From assembly GCA_902806575.1 (NCBI GenBank), contig CADCXD010000004.1, positions 1,612,001 through 1,676,000 of the forward strand: a DNA stretch of 64,000 bases, in the 5' to 3' direction. Position 1 is the stretch's first letter, and the number at the start of each line of letters is the position of its first letter. This stretch comes from Jackrogersella multiformis (taxonomy: Eukaryota; Ascomycota; Sordariomycetes; Xylariales; Hypoxylaceae). The position numbers and the translations under genes are program-made. The notes below the pieces were generated by a model. That model was given only the letters and a program-made list of their open reading frames with translations. It was not told where the DNA came from and did no database searches. This document shows positions 34,303-45,465 of the stretch, piece after piece.

Positions 34303-35905
34303 GGAGACTCCTACTTATCGTATTCAAACGACATAACGATCTTAGACGACGGCACAGGAATGGATGATCTTTAATTCATCTGCTCGACTTGGAGAGGACT
34401 GGATTGGAAACATGCGTCGGAGTTTACGATGGACACAGTAACGGCACTCCATCGCAATTGTCATCAACGAGTCGCCATTTATTCGTCCGATTCTTTCGAA
34501 TCCCCCAGCATCTATTAAGTTGACCTACCGTGATGGCCTATATGTTTCGCATGATGGTTGCGTTTACGCGGATCGATTGATTTGTAAAGCATTACTATTG
34601 ATCACCGAACGTTGGCTATCTCGCACTGCTTCTGGAAACCGACCTAGCATTGGACAAATGCCTGTCTACTAGTCTGGTTTGTGTCCAGATTGTACATTTA
34701 CCAGCGCTGGTTACCGCACAAAATCCATGAAAAGATCTGATAATGCATATTATTCAATGCAGTCTATCCTTTCCCCCTTATTGTCATCACTTGCGGCCTG
34801 CCTGATGGGTTTCGTTGAAGACCAGGCACCTATCTAGGTACAACATACTTCATCCACTTAGCAGAACATTTCAAACTTTAGCGTTAGTGACGGTCGTCAC
34901 GATCGTACACAGCATTTACACAAGGTATTTTATTTCTACATCTCAGTTACAGTCTGAGGATATCCTGGTTGTTTTCGGAAGTATATTTTATTCGCCGGGT
35001 CCGCTTGTATCATAGACTTGCTACCCCGGAAGCGGAGTTGCGAGCATTAGAAGTCCAGCGGGGAATAAGATTTGGTGTTCGTTGCAAAAAGAGAAGAAGG
35101 CTGGCAGTTTCAGGTGGATATTCTTTTCTTAGAGCCTTACACTGGTGGTCGTTATGTGCCGCACTGGAGGGCATCGCCGACTCGGAATCGAAGTGCTCGA
35201 GACGAAGTAGGTGAATGTGCCGCTTGCGGCTGTACATATTTAGATAGGCCAAAAAACATTATTAAAGATAATGCCAGTTTGAACAGTGACTTATTAACAA
35301 AGTGATGAATAGGTACCTAGGTAGTACCATCCGCCTGCTAATTTATGAGTAGATCAATGCATTTCGAATTCCTAGGTCCCTATAAAACATGTCATCAAAT
35401 GATATTTGGGAGACTTGCTAAAAAATCAATATGCTTTCCAGATACTTCTTTTGAAGAGAAAATACGATGCTGGAAGTTGAAAGGGGCTTTTATCGATCAC
35501 GGGCTTAATCATTAATGAATGCACTGAAGAGTTCAGGCACACAGCCAGATACCTAGGTACAATACTAGGTACTTGTAATGGTAAAAATAGCTGCCCCGCA
35601 CCCCACCCTACCTATCAAAGGAAACAACAGCCCAAAACATGTCGAGTTTCTTCCCTTGATAGTTTAACAAGGCGGGATGAAGTCATTTGCTTAACTTAAC
35701 TTACTTTTATGCCTCCTAGCTTGGTAGGAACTCAGTTCTAATCCCACGTGGACATATAGGCAACCTTTAGATACAAGGTTTAAGATAAACAATTATGACA
35801 ATAGGCATAACGGCATCTTAACATTGTCCGGGTTATCAAATCTTACATACCTCCCTAGGTACCTTCTTCTCTCGTATCTACCTCGAATTCTTGCATCTGC
35901 CCGCC
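34303..35905. other. Intergenic region
   Basis: About 1.6 kb between two plus-strand genes. Only short frames occur, none with recognisable features. ACCTAGGTA motifs are at 35315 and 35551. The distal part presumably holds the palA promoter. Confidence 0.5.
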
Positions 35906-38684
35906 ATGCAAAGCAATATTCTCGCGGTCCCCTTCCGCAAGGGGACTCAACTCTCACTATCGTCAACCGTTCGGCAGTACATATCAACGAAATATGATCA
36001 GCATCCGGATATGTTTCGTCAAGATCTTGAGGTGGTTGATGCTCTGAGACGCGACGCCGTAAACGTACACGAGCCGCATCCCAGCGGTGTCGCGAGATTA
36101 CAGGCCTACGCCGGACAGTTGGTCTGGATTGGCGGGAAGTTTCCTATAGATGTATGTCTCTTTAAACCAGTCTCTCTTAAAGGGATATGAGCCTCCACAA
36201 ACAGTCATAGATCCATGCTTACGAATATTCTCTACATACTTAGATCGGCGCAGACTTCACGTGGTATCCTGCCTTGGGTTACAATACCGAGCGACCTATA
36301 GTACATAACAATCTAAAGTTCGAACTTGCCAATATCCTATACAATCTTGCCGCCCTATACTCTCAGCTTGCTATAGCCAGCAACCGCTCCAGCACGGATG
36401 GTCTCAAGACTGGAGCGAGCTATTTTAGCCAGTCGGCGGGCGTCTTGACACACCTGAAGAATGACGTTATGACCGAACTACGAACTACACCGCCGGAAGA
36501 TGTGGACGAGCACACTTTAGATTCGCTGATAAAGTTGCAGCTAGCTCAGGCTCAAGAGTGCTTCTGGCAAAAGGCCGTTATGGACGGCTACAAGGATGCA
36601 TCGATTGCGAAGCTAGCCGCTAAGGTGTCGGATCTATACAACGAAGCAGGGGAGGCAGCCATGCGATCAGAGGCTATAAGCAGTAGTTGGATTCACCATA
36701 TGAGCGCGAAACACCACCACTTTGCTGCCGCTGCTCAGTATCGTGCCGCCTGCGATTGTCTAGAAAAGCGAAAATACGGCGAGGAAGTTGCCAGGCTACG
36801 CGATGCTGTTGCCTGCGTGATGGAGGGGCTCAGGGAGAGTCGCGGCGGCTACTTGCACAAATTAGTAGTCGAGGATTTGAATGGACTTAAGAGAAGAGTG
36901 GAAGAAGATCTAAAGCGAGCGGAAAGAGACAATGACGTGATCTATCTAAGTATGCTTCTCCTTGCTATAATAAAGCGGAATTGTACTTCAGAGCTAATCA
37001 TTACGCTATAGACCCAGTGCCGCCAAAATCCGAACTCAAGGTCCTGGATCGAGCCACTATGGCGGCCGCACGAATACCACCGCAAGTATCGGCGCCTTTG
37101 GACTATCTTAGCGAGAAGGGCGAGTTCGGCCCTCCACTTTTTACGAAGCTCGTCCCGTATTCTGTCCACATCGCTGTCTCCATTTACGAAGAACGACGAG
37201 ACCGTCTCGTCAACCAAAACATCATCGGCGAACTTGAAACACTTAATGAAAGGATACACGAGATTCTGTCATCACTCAACCTTCCAGGCTCGCTCCAGGC
37301 CTTCGAGAAGCCACTTGGTCTACCTGGGACTTTAGTGCAGCACGCCGAGGAAATTCGGCAGGCGGATGCTTTACATCGTCTGCAAAGAAGCTTTGCGGAC
37401 ATTGACAAGCTGCGCGCCGCCGATTTGGCTGTATTCGAGGAAGGCCAAAATCTTCTGCAAGCGGAAGAGGAGGAAGATATCCAATTACGCAGGAAATACG
37501 GCACGGATCGATGGTCACGGCCCGAAAGCCGTTCTGAGCCAGAACAGGGTGCCAAAATCTGGAACCAAGTAGCCGACGCAGAAGGTTGGTTTTCGAACAG
37601 TGCGAGCAGTGATGGAGTTGTACGCGACAAATTCCATGGTATAGAGCCCACTTTGGCAGTCCTCAATGGACCGGATCGTGGTCTGCTAGACTTCGTGCCC
37701 TCGTCGCGACGAACAGAAATCCCAGAAACACTCAAGCCTGCAATCGGTCGTTTGCGTACAGCTTATAACAATATAGCTCGTCTTGAAGGCCGCCGTCGTA
37801 GAAAGGCTGAAGCTCTTCGTGAGAAAGCTCGCAGTGACGACATCAAGTCCGATATCCTAGCCGAAGCAGCACGTTTAGAGCGTGCTCATAAGGTGGCAAC
37901 TGCTATTGTGCCCGCACACTTCGAAGAGTTCTTCGAGAAGCGCCTAGATTCGCTTTACGAGCCAGATCTCGAGCTCGTACAAGCAGAAGCCTCCGAGCAA
38001 GAGAAACTCGTTACAGAATTGATACGGGTGAATCGTGAATTCGAAAGCCAGAAGAAAATGGTGGGTGACAAGGGCAATAGAGAAAGGGAGCAGGCCCTTC
38101 AAAAGCTCGAGAACGCCTATTACAAATACAAGGAGTTGATCAGCAATGCCGAGGCCGGCCGCAAATTCTACAACGATCTCAGCCGCATAGTAGGCGGTTT
38201 CCGAGACGGTGCCCGGAACTTTGTGGCTGAGAGAAGACATGAGGCGCGCATCCTCGAGGACGAGTTGAACATGCCGCCGCTGAGCAACTTGAATCTCGGA
38301 GGGCAACCAGGCCGTGTCCAACAACCTGTACTAGCGTCCAATTCTTCGTCATATGGCTTGGATGACGACATGAGCTATCAGGGTCAGTTGCAGCAACAGA
38401 CCTCTTTTCCCTCACCACCTGCGCAACCCAGACAACATGTCCAAATTCCTGCCGAGGCGCGCATCCAGTCGTGGGCTCCGGCCGGCGAGACAGTGGCCCC
38501 ACAGCCACAGCCGCCAAGGGCAAACCCCATGCAGGGTGTATGGAATCCCGGGGCGGGCATCAAGTTTGCTAATACGCCGCCGCCTGCTGCGGATGGTGGG
38601 GAAAGCGCAGGCCGTAACTCGCAGCAGGAGAAGAGGGCTGTCACAAAGACCTGGGACCGCAACAGTGCAATAAGATTCGGTTAG
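35906..38684 (+). CDS. palA: pH-response regulator PalA/Rim20 (BRO1-domain protein)
   Basis: Exons 35906..36151, 36244..36949 and 37012..38684 give 874 aa. PalA/Rim20 is the ESCRT-III-binding scaffold that brings the PacC/Rim101 transcription factor to its processing protease in alkaline pH signalling. The N-terminal BRO1 domain (about 1-365) starts with SNILAVPFRKG, VRQYISTKYDQHPD and, after intron 1, WYPALGYN...NNLKFELANILYNLAALYSQLA. Intron 2 joins VIYLN with PVPPKSEL, the typical end of BRO1. A coiled-coil V domain (about 370-710) binding YPX(n)L motifs follows, then a Pro/Gln-rich tail. Both splice junctions restore family-conserved sequence. ATG 35906 is chosen because it starts the conserved MQSNIL. 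Confidence 0.95.
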
Positions 38685-39727
38685 GAAGCGAATACTTCGC
38701 GCCGTCGTGGCGAGGGACCGGGCCACTGAGAAATTCTTTAACGCTCTTCGACCATTGCAAGCCTGAGCTTTATAATGATAATATACCCATCGTTTCATCC
38801 TATTTCTCCCTCGGATAGCTACAACAAGAGAAGTCGTAAGCATTTCGGAACGGGTGTCGTAAAGAGATTATGGACGAAAGGAGGTATTCAGATGCAAATG
38901 TGATGTCTAGGAGCGAACTAATAAGTGTACGGAGATGATGTCCGCGTCTGCGTTAGATGATACGGCTATAGGGGTGAGCTATGAACTACGACCGATTTAC
39001 GATATAAAGCTTATGGGTCGGGTTGTACATGGAGCTATCGCTAATGAGTGATGATAACTCCAATGAGGTGGTGTGTAATAATAGGGACGACGTTCGATTC
39101 AACCTCTCTTAGAAAGCGTCTCTTAAAGGATATGAAACGGAGCCTAGTTACTTTGAAAACGTTAATTCCTCGAGTTTCATCTTGCTATTGATAACATATC
39201 GATATTATTTATCTATAATGTTACTTGGTATATTTACAGCACTTCGTTGCCCAGGTAATGTTCATAGATATGGCCACCTTCCCCTATTCGTTTGTGTTAC
39301 GGCATGACGACCCGTGTACCCGAGAGTCGAGCCTGCCGCCTTTATACAAAGTATAAGTCAACCTACTAATCTATGTACTAACCTACTAACCTCCTAACCT
39401 CCTAATATCCTGACCTCCTGACCTCAAAGTATTCGGAAGGAGCAAACGACCTAAATAGATATTTAACACGACCCAGCCCTTCTCGGCGGAATTTTATCTG
39501 TCTTCTTCACATTTAATCATCTACATACCAAGAAACGATAGCTTGTCTTCCAGTCAATGCTCCCTCTAGTACGCAATATCTCATACACATTCAGTCTCGG
39601 TTTCTAAACTCAACTTTCAGAATCCAGAACCCATCCCCGAGCTGGGCTTAGACACTTTAGTTCCCGGTATCATAATTGAGGGCTTGAAAATTGAGACTCT
39701 AAAGTTTGTCCAAAGCAAATCGCAGGC
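38685..39727. other. Intergenic region
   Basis: About 1 kb without a gene. It contains the CCTCCTAA-type tract at 39360-39426 and the leader of the next gene. Confidence 0.5.
39360..39426. repeat. Degenerate CCTNCTAA/CCTCCTGA tract
   Basis: A run of imperfect 8-bp units such as CCTACTAA, CCTCCTAA and CCTCCTGA, with strong strand asymmetry (pyrimidine-rich plus strand). Confidence 0.7.
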
Positions 39728-41087
39728 ATGGCAACCAGGCCTTTTCGTTTTATGAATCTTCCTCGTGAGATCCGGGATTTCATCTATTATGAGATTCTCT
39801 GCACCTGGCCGCCGAACATGTGGTTCTCTGCTCGCTGTCACCCTGACCCTCGTATGATTCACCATAGAATCTATACAGAAATCCTAAGAGTTAATCATCA
39901 AATCTCAATGGAGGCTACCGAAGTTCTGCTAAAAGGCAACATGTTCATCCGAATCATTATCACTGCTTCCCCCCGCATAAAGTTCACTCAAAAACATGTC
40001 CCGATTGTCTCTCTGAAAAAGACTATTATCGAACGCTTCAAAGGCTTTGTCCTGACACACACCGTCAACTTCGATGAGACAATTTTAAGACCTGATTACC
40101 ACGCTATGATCCTACTACGGGATTTAGACTTATTCTGTGAAGCCCTTGCTACTTATAAATCTCAATTTCATTTTCATGATGACATATTATCTGAGAATTG
40201 TGTTACTATTCACAACCCATTCGAGAATACCTCGATCCCCAAATACTTGAATATCAAGAATCAGGTGAGTCGGGATTCCCTAACCTTTTATATCTAGGGC
40301 CCTGAGACAATGAACTGTAATCGCAGGCTTTCATCACTCACCTATATAATTCCAAGATGCAGCACCAAGTGAATATTGGGTTCTAATTATTGAATAGGAA
40401 CGTCTGATTGAACCGTACCGGAAGTATCTACGCGGATTTATGCCGTTTAAGCTCGAAGGTAGCATCTCGCCACGTCTAGCGGAAGATATCGCTGCAGAGG
40501 TAAAGCGACACTCCACCATAACCCCTCAGAGATTACTAGAAGGTCTTCTGTACCAGAGTAATCTCGGAAGACAATACTTCCAAGACGGGTACACTCTAAT
40601 GGCCTTAGATACCTGGGAGAGAGCAACGTTTCATCTTATGAATCTAGTCAAAACTTCCCGTACAATCTGGACGCAGATGAAGGACGAGGGAGGCGCAAGC
40701 TTCGAGACAAGCGTCACAGATATCTTCCTCCAGCTCAACTCCGACTTAATTTCCAACAGGCTGTGCCTTACAAGAAAGGCTGCCGCCGCTGACGACAAGG
40801 ATCTCTTCAATAAGCACGCTGACTGCATGGAATTGACGTTCGATCTCATGAGGGGCGCCTCCGACGAGTTACGCACGAGGTGGCAGCCGAGCGTCGAGCA
40901 GGAGGGCAAGACAATGTACCAGATTGCGGTCATGGAACGCACCATCGACGGCTGCCCCATCGTAGCCGAGCACTGCATCAACAAGGCTGCTAAGAACTTA
41001 CCAGGAGACCCAGAAATCCAGGAAGAGAAGGAAGAAATCGCACGGTGGTTAGCGCAATGTGAGTTGAGCTGGAACAGGGAGCTATAG
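39728..41087 (+). CDS. F-box-like fungal hypothetical protein
   Basis: Exons 39728..40264 and 40398..41087 give 408 aa, joined by a 133-nt intron (GTGAGT donor, GAATAG acceptor) that keeps NIKNQ with ERLIEPYRKYL. The N-terminal FMNLPREIRDFIYYEIL (residues about 8-24) is the degenerate F-box-like start common in a large fungal family, followed by the usual RIYTEILRVNHQISMEATEVLLKGN block. The C-terminal half is helical and may be a TPR-like solenoid (ALDTWERATFHLMNL; KHADCMELTFDLM). A shorter intron ending at an internal AG (40325-40326) is possible but would need a second, 29-nt intron. No signal peptide. Function unknown; protein-turnover adaptor is the family-based guess. Confidence 0.78.
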
Positions 41088-41445
41088 GGGAGAAGATATG
41101 AGCTTCAGAGGATTTCGGTCAATTGATGTTTTTTTTTTTTTTTTTGAAAAAAAAAAAAAAAGTGAGAGCAATATATACTATTAAGTTTATCGCTGCTAAA
41201 ACACAACGTGATATTTTACTTATTTTTACGTGATTATTTTGTAGACGAATATACATAAGTATATGTAGGCAAGTCTCGAGGTACGGTTACTATGTCGAGA
41301 ACTATATTTGAATCACGTGGGATTCTAGAAGATCTCACAGGAATATAATACCACTGCAACAACTACTAAGATATCTCTCCTTGCCTCGTGTGACCGAAAT
41401 GTGTGTATATATGTACAGAATTTGTTTTCGTCACTGGCCATATGA
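41088..41445. other. Convergent intergenic region with poly(T)/poly(A) hairpin
   Basis: 3' flanks of the F-box-like gene and of HMG-CoA lyase, with the T17-G-A15 tract at 41129-41161. AT-rich elsewhere, with no gene. Confidence 0.6.
41129..41161. repeat. T17-G-A15 inverted homopolymer tract
   Basis: Seventeen T, one G, then fifteen A, a near-perfect palindrome 41 nt past the stop codon at 41087. It could form a hairpin in either strand. Confidence 0.95.
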
Positions 41446-42690
41446 TCACGCAGAAGACACAGAAGCCTTGCGGGCCCCCAGCACGGCCTTGCCGACAACG
41501 GAGTCGTTCGGCCTGCCCAGCTCCCCCGAGATCCACTGGCCGATGTCCGCCATGGCGTCGAGGTCGACGCCGGTCTCCATGCCCAGGCTCTCGAGGAAGT
41601 ACACCATGTTCTCGGTGGCCACGTTCCCGGTGGCGCCGGGGCTGTACGGACACCCGCCGAGGCCGCCGACGGCGCTGTCGAAGGTGCGGATGCCGCGCTC
41701 GAGCGAGATGGCGGTGTTGACCAGGGCCTGGCCGTACGTGTCGTGGAAGTGCATGGCGACGTCCTCGGCGCGGATGCCAGCGGCCGCCACGCACCGCAGC
41801 AGCTCCTGCGTGCGGGGCGCCGTGCCCATGCCCGTAGTGTCGCCGAGCGAGATCTCGTCGGCGCCCATCTCCAGCAGCGAGGTGGCGATCTCCGCCACCC
41901 GGTGCGGGTCGACGTCGTACCCCTCGAAGGGGCAGCCCAGCACCACGGACACGTAGGCGCGCGCCCGCACGCCCAGCCGCTTGGCCGCCTGGATGACGGC
42001 GCGGGACCGCTCCAGCGACGCCGCTACGTCGCAGTTGAGGTTGCGGCGCGAGAAGCTGTCCGTCGCCGCCACGAACACCGCGAGCTCCACCGCGGGCCGC
42101 CCGCCCGATGGCGACTCCGCTTGCGTGAGGTAGGCGCCGGCGTGCTTGCCGAGGAGCGCCGACGCGGTCTCCACGCCCTTGGCGTTGGGCGCGAGGAAGG
42201 AGTACGTTATGGGGACGGGCGAGGCGATCTTGTGCGTGAGGATGTGCTCGAGGATCTCGCTGGAGTGGTCCATCTATGCAGGATGGGATCTCCAAGTCAG
42301 TTTCAACCCTTCGTTAAGAAAACCTTGCACATTTAATGCGTTCGCGAGACGGGAAGACCGTACCTGCGGCACCCACTTCGGAGAGACGAAGGACCCGACC
42401 TCCAGGAAAGACACGCCCGTCTTTGCGAGCCGCTCGATCAGCTCGATCTTGGTGGCTAGAGGGATCGCCTTCTTCTCGTTCTGCAGCCCGTCTCGCGGGC
42501 CGACCTCGACTATCTTCACCCGGTTATCGGAGCGTGGTTGCTGCGCTGCCGCGGCCGGCCCCGGGTTTTTGACGTCGGAGGCTGTCGCGAAGCATCGTCG
42601 TAGATGGGAAGCCGCTGGGGTCACTGGAGCAGCAGAGAGTGCTCGGCCTCGGCGGCAAGCCAATCGAATCATTGGGCGTACCGACGCCAT
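41446..42690 (-). CDS. HMGCL: Hydroxymethylglutaryl-CoA lyase, mitochondrial
   Basis: Two minus-strand exons, 42364..42690 and 41446..42273, give 384 aa; the 90-nt intron has GTACGG and GCATAG. The enzyme cleaves HMG-CoA to acetyl-CoA and acetoacetate, the last step of leucine breakdown. The Arg/Ala-rich N-terminus (about 35 residues) looks like a mitochondrial presequence. The TIM-barrel motifs are VEVGPRDGLQNE (metal/substrate Asp and Arg), FLEVGSFVSPKWVPQ spanning the intron, ISLGDTTGMG, MHFHDTYGQALVN (metal-binding His pair) and GLGGCPYSPGATGN with the catalytic Cys. There is no C-terminal CKL-type peroxisomal signal. Exon 2 is strongly GC-rich, giving long shadow frames. Confidence 0.96.
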
Positions 42691-42958
42691 CTCCTATTCA
42701 TTGCGATGGTTCGAGGTGACTAGAATGGTTCTCGAAGTTAAGAATGGAGTAAAGTAAGCAGATGGACCTTGGTAAGATCTCGGCTATTAATGGCTGTTAA
42801 GCTTATACGTGCATAAAAACCTGTCGGAGCTGATCGGCGTTGAGTGGAACGCAAATAACGATGAAGTCATGTTCTGATACCACGTCACGTGATATGATCT
42901 ATGGTATTAATGCATTTCTATTTCGCATAACGGATTATGCAACGACCCATTTTTATCT

Positions 42959-44276
42959 CTAGCCGTCGTACCAGTAACATCTGGCCAGTCCTTCGCAGAC
43001 TTCCCAAATTCGCCGCCGATTTGCGACATACATCAGAGGACCTGCCAATCTCCGGCGCGGGTAAAGCGTCGATGCCCACAGGAATAATCCCCTCCACATC
43101 TCTGGTTGCTGCAGAGCCCCCACGCTCATAAGCTCTTGCACTTCGAAGAACCAAGGCATGTTGTACTTGAAAGCAAGCTTCCAGAAATTGTCATCATTGC
43201 GCGTGATGGAGTGGATCACCCAAGAAGCTATAGTGAAGTAAGTGACGGCTTGGGGGGTAAGCGTATGACAGATGTTATAGATGACATCGACCGGTAGCTT
43301 CTTGAAAGGATCATGTCTCACTTTGGCGCCAAGGTCAAGGTTTGAAGGCGGCAGTTTGAAAGACATACACGCCAACCTACTCCCCACGTCAAACGTCAAC
43401 CTAGCTGAACCAGACGGGTCTGCGATGAAATACTCTTCTCCAGTGATGCTCTGCTAGTGCTTTCCATGTCGGTTCTCCGCACCTGTGTCAAGATCAAGTC
43501 CATTGAACTCATTTGAATTGGCCAGTAAAGTTGCTTCGAAGTCGATCCAGTCCACATAACGAGTCGGATCATCTTCAGTGGGATACAGCACTCGTGCGAA
43601 TATTTCGTAACATGGCCAATGGATCGGGTAGACGGTTACTGCATCATCAACGGCTTGATAACACACATACTTGAACTGATCAGGTAAACTGTCGTTTCGG
43701 GGATCATCGGGGTCGAGCTTAGCAACTCCTTTATGTATGAATTGTGCCGAGCCGGATAGAAACGCTCTGGGGGGGTTTTAGCTATATGGATTTTTTTTTA
43801 GGAGAGGCGACTCACATATCTAGATCAGGCACGTGTGTTATAAAATAGGCTTTAGAGATCCAAGCAGAATTTTTTGGGCTGACAACCCTCGGATCGTAGC
43901 CATGCTCAATTCCGTTCGACATATAACGATCTTGCGTACCCCGCAACTGGGCCCTGTTTTTATAAAGAATTCCCCCGAATGGAACACCACAGAGAGCACA
44001 GTAAGACTCAGTTTCACTCGTGATTGATACGCGAGACGGTGGCTTCTGGAGAGGCTCTTTGTCATACCGTGGATAGGGTGATACCTGTGGCGTTGGTTCG
44101 ACCTGAACCGTTGGTTGAACCGCTAGTTGAGTCTGAACCGTTGGTTGAACCGCTGCTTGAACTTGAACCGCTGGCTGAACCGCTGGCTGAACCCGAAATT
44201 TTGGTTGAACCCGAACCTCTGGTTGAAGCTGAATCGTTGGCCGAGCCTGTATCTTCGGCCGAGGAGGAAGGTTCAT
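42959..44276 (-). CDS. F-box-like protein with N-terminal Q-P-A/T-V repeats
   Basis: Three minus-strand exons, 43816..44276, 43483..43766 and 42959..43434, give 406 aa. Intron 1 (49 nt; GTGAGT, CCCAG) joins PDLD with IAFLSGSAQF; intron 2 (48 nt; GTGCGG, GAAG) joins LDLDT with EYFIADPSGSARL and bypasses an in-frame stop. ATG 44276 is the first Met after an in-frame stop. Residues about 10-70 are a low-complexity VQPAVQ/VQPTVQ repeat. YCALCGVPFGG is a Cys pair seen in related fungal F-box proteins. The C-terminal DPFKKLPVDVIYNICHTLTPQAV is an F-box-like helix set, placed unusually late. Intron 2 has a weak donor, so that junction is the least certain part. Function unknown. Confidence 0.7.
44104..44250. 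repeat. Minisatellite of 12-bp GAACCGYTGGTT units
   Basis: Imperfect tandem units around GAACCG[CT]TGG[CT]T, some separated by 6-bp fragments. On the minus strand they encode the Q-P-A/T-V repeat of the F-box-like gene. Confidence 0.85.
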
Positions 44277-45465
44277 TTTTAATCTCTTTCTTTGGGACTC
44301 TAGCTCGGGTGGTTTGTGGGCACGTGACAACTAATCAAGCTCAGCATCACGGCGGATAATCCTACGAGGACTCAACATGACTGGTTATTGTGGTTATGAT
44401 ATGCGTATAGGGTTGCTGAATAACGGGTGCTTTGGTACCAAAGTGTAATGGATGATGTGATGAACGGATGGATATGGTCGTTCATGAATAGTTGAAGTTC
44501 ACTACTTACCTAACGTAGGTAGGTAGGTAGTTATGCTTTTATATGAGGTAGATATAAAAATTGAAATGGCAAGTAGCTTCTTACCTACATATACCCAGAG
44601 GTATATATATATATATATGATTCCGGTAAGAGCGCCGTTAGCTATGAACTTAATTATCTAGACAGTGACATCTTTCTCCTAAAGTATCACCTTTGGTACC
44701 TTCCTAGGTTTCTTTACAAACAAGAACATACCTTAGGTACCTTATGTACCTAGGTACATATAGGTAGTGTATGCGTAAGGAATAGCGTGGGAGCTTCCTT
44801 CTAATTAGGTATTTTCCATTCGAACTCTGTGATGCAGTAGTCGGGTTCCCGCAAGCCCTGTGATATTTCTGGAGGATGAGTGAATAAAAATATACAACTT
44901 TGGCTTACTAAGAGTAAGATGAATATTACTCTTCTACGGGCCATAGTTGAACACTTCAAATTATTGCTCATCCATACCAAGATAAGACATAATTAACCAT
45001 CAAAGTCATTTATAGCATAAAATAAATGAGTCGAAGAATCTCGTTGCTATAGACTTGGGGAATCATGGTGACAATCATTATTAAGTACCTAGGTATTTCG
45101 CATCGAACATATTAGTAGGTATTGAAAGGAGTTTAATGAGATACAGGTAGGTACCCTCTATCCCCCTATCGTTTATGCACGGATCATTAAATCATGTGAC
45201 TTTAGCTACTGTGGCACCCATCGCCCCCACCTTAGTGCTGCGCCAGCTTATCGGTAGCTTTTGCATGTAACGAGCCGGTTTTGGAGCTTCAATGTTCCTC
45301 TATTCCTCTATAATCCAACGTCAACAGTGGCTGGAGCTCGACAACGTTGCTTCGTAGCAAATAATAATAGAGGCAGATAACAACAGAGCTTCCTTTGCTT
45401 AAAGGAGCTATATTCTAATCCTTTAACTATACCTTTGGACCGCGTACACCTGCAGCTGGCCCATC
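44277..45465. other. Divergent intergenic region
   Basis: Lies between the F-box-like gene (minus) and V-ATPase subunit B (plus). It contains a (TA)8 tract at 44602-44618, TACCTAGGTA-type motifs at 44748 and 45087, and GTAGGTAGGTAG at about 44516-44530. No gene. Confidence 0.5.
44602..44618. repeat. (TA)8 microsatellite
   Basis: Uninterrupted TA dinucleotide run in noncoding DNA. Confidence 0.9.

Noticed and set aside
41366..42295. Long alternative frames over HMG-CoA lyase
   Set aside because: Arg/Gly/His-rich shadows created by GC-rich third positions of the real gene.
43439..43482. In-frame stop after HGKH in the F-box-like gene, suggesting a pseudogene
   Set aside because: A 48-nt intron at 43435-43482 removes it and restores the frame, although its donor is weak.
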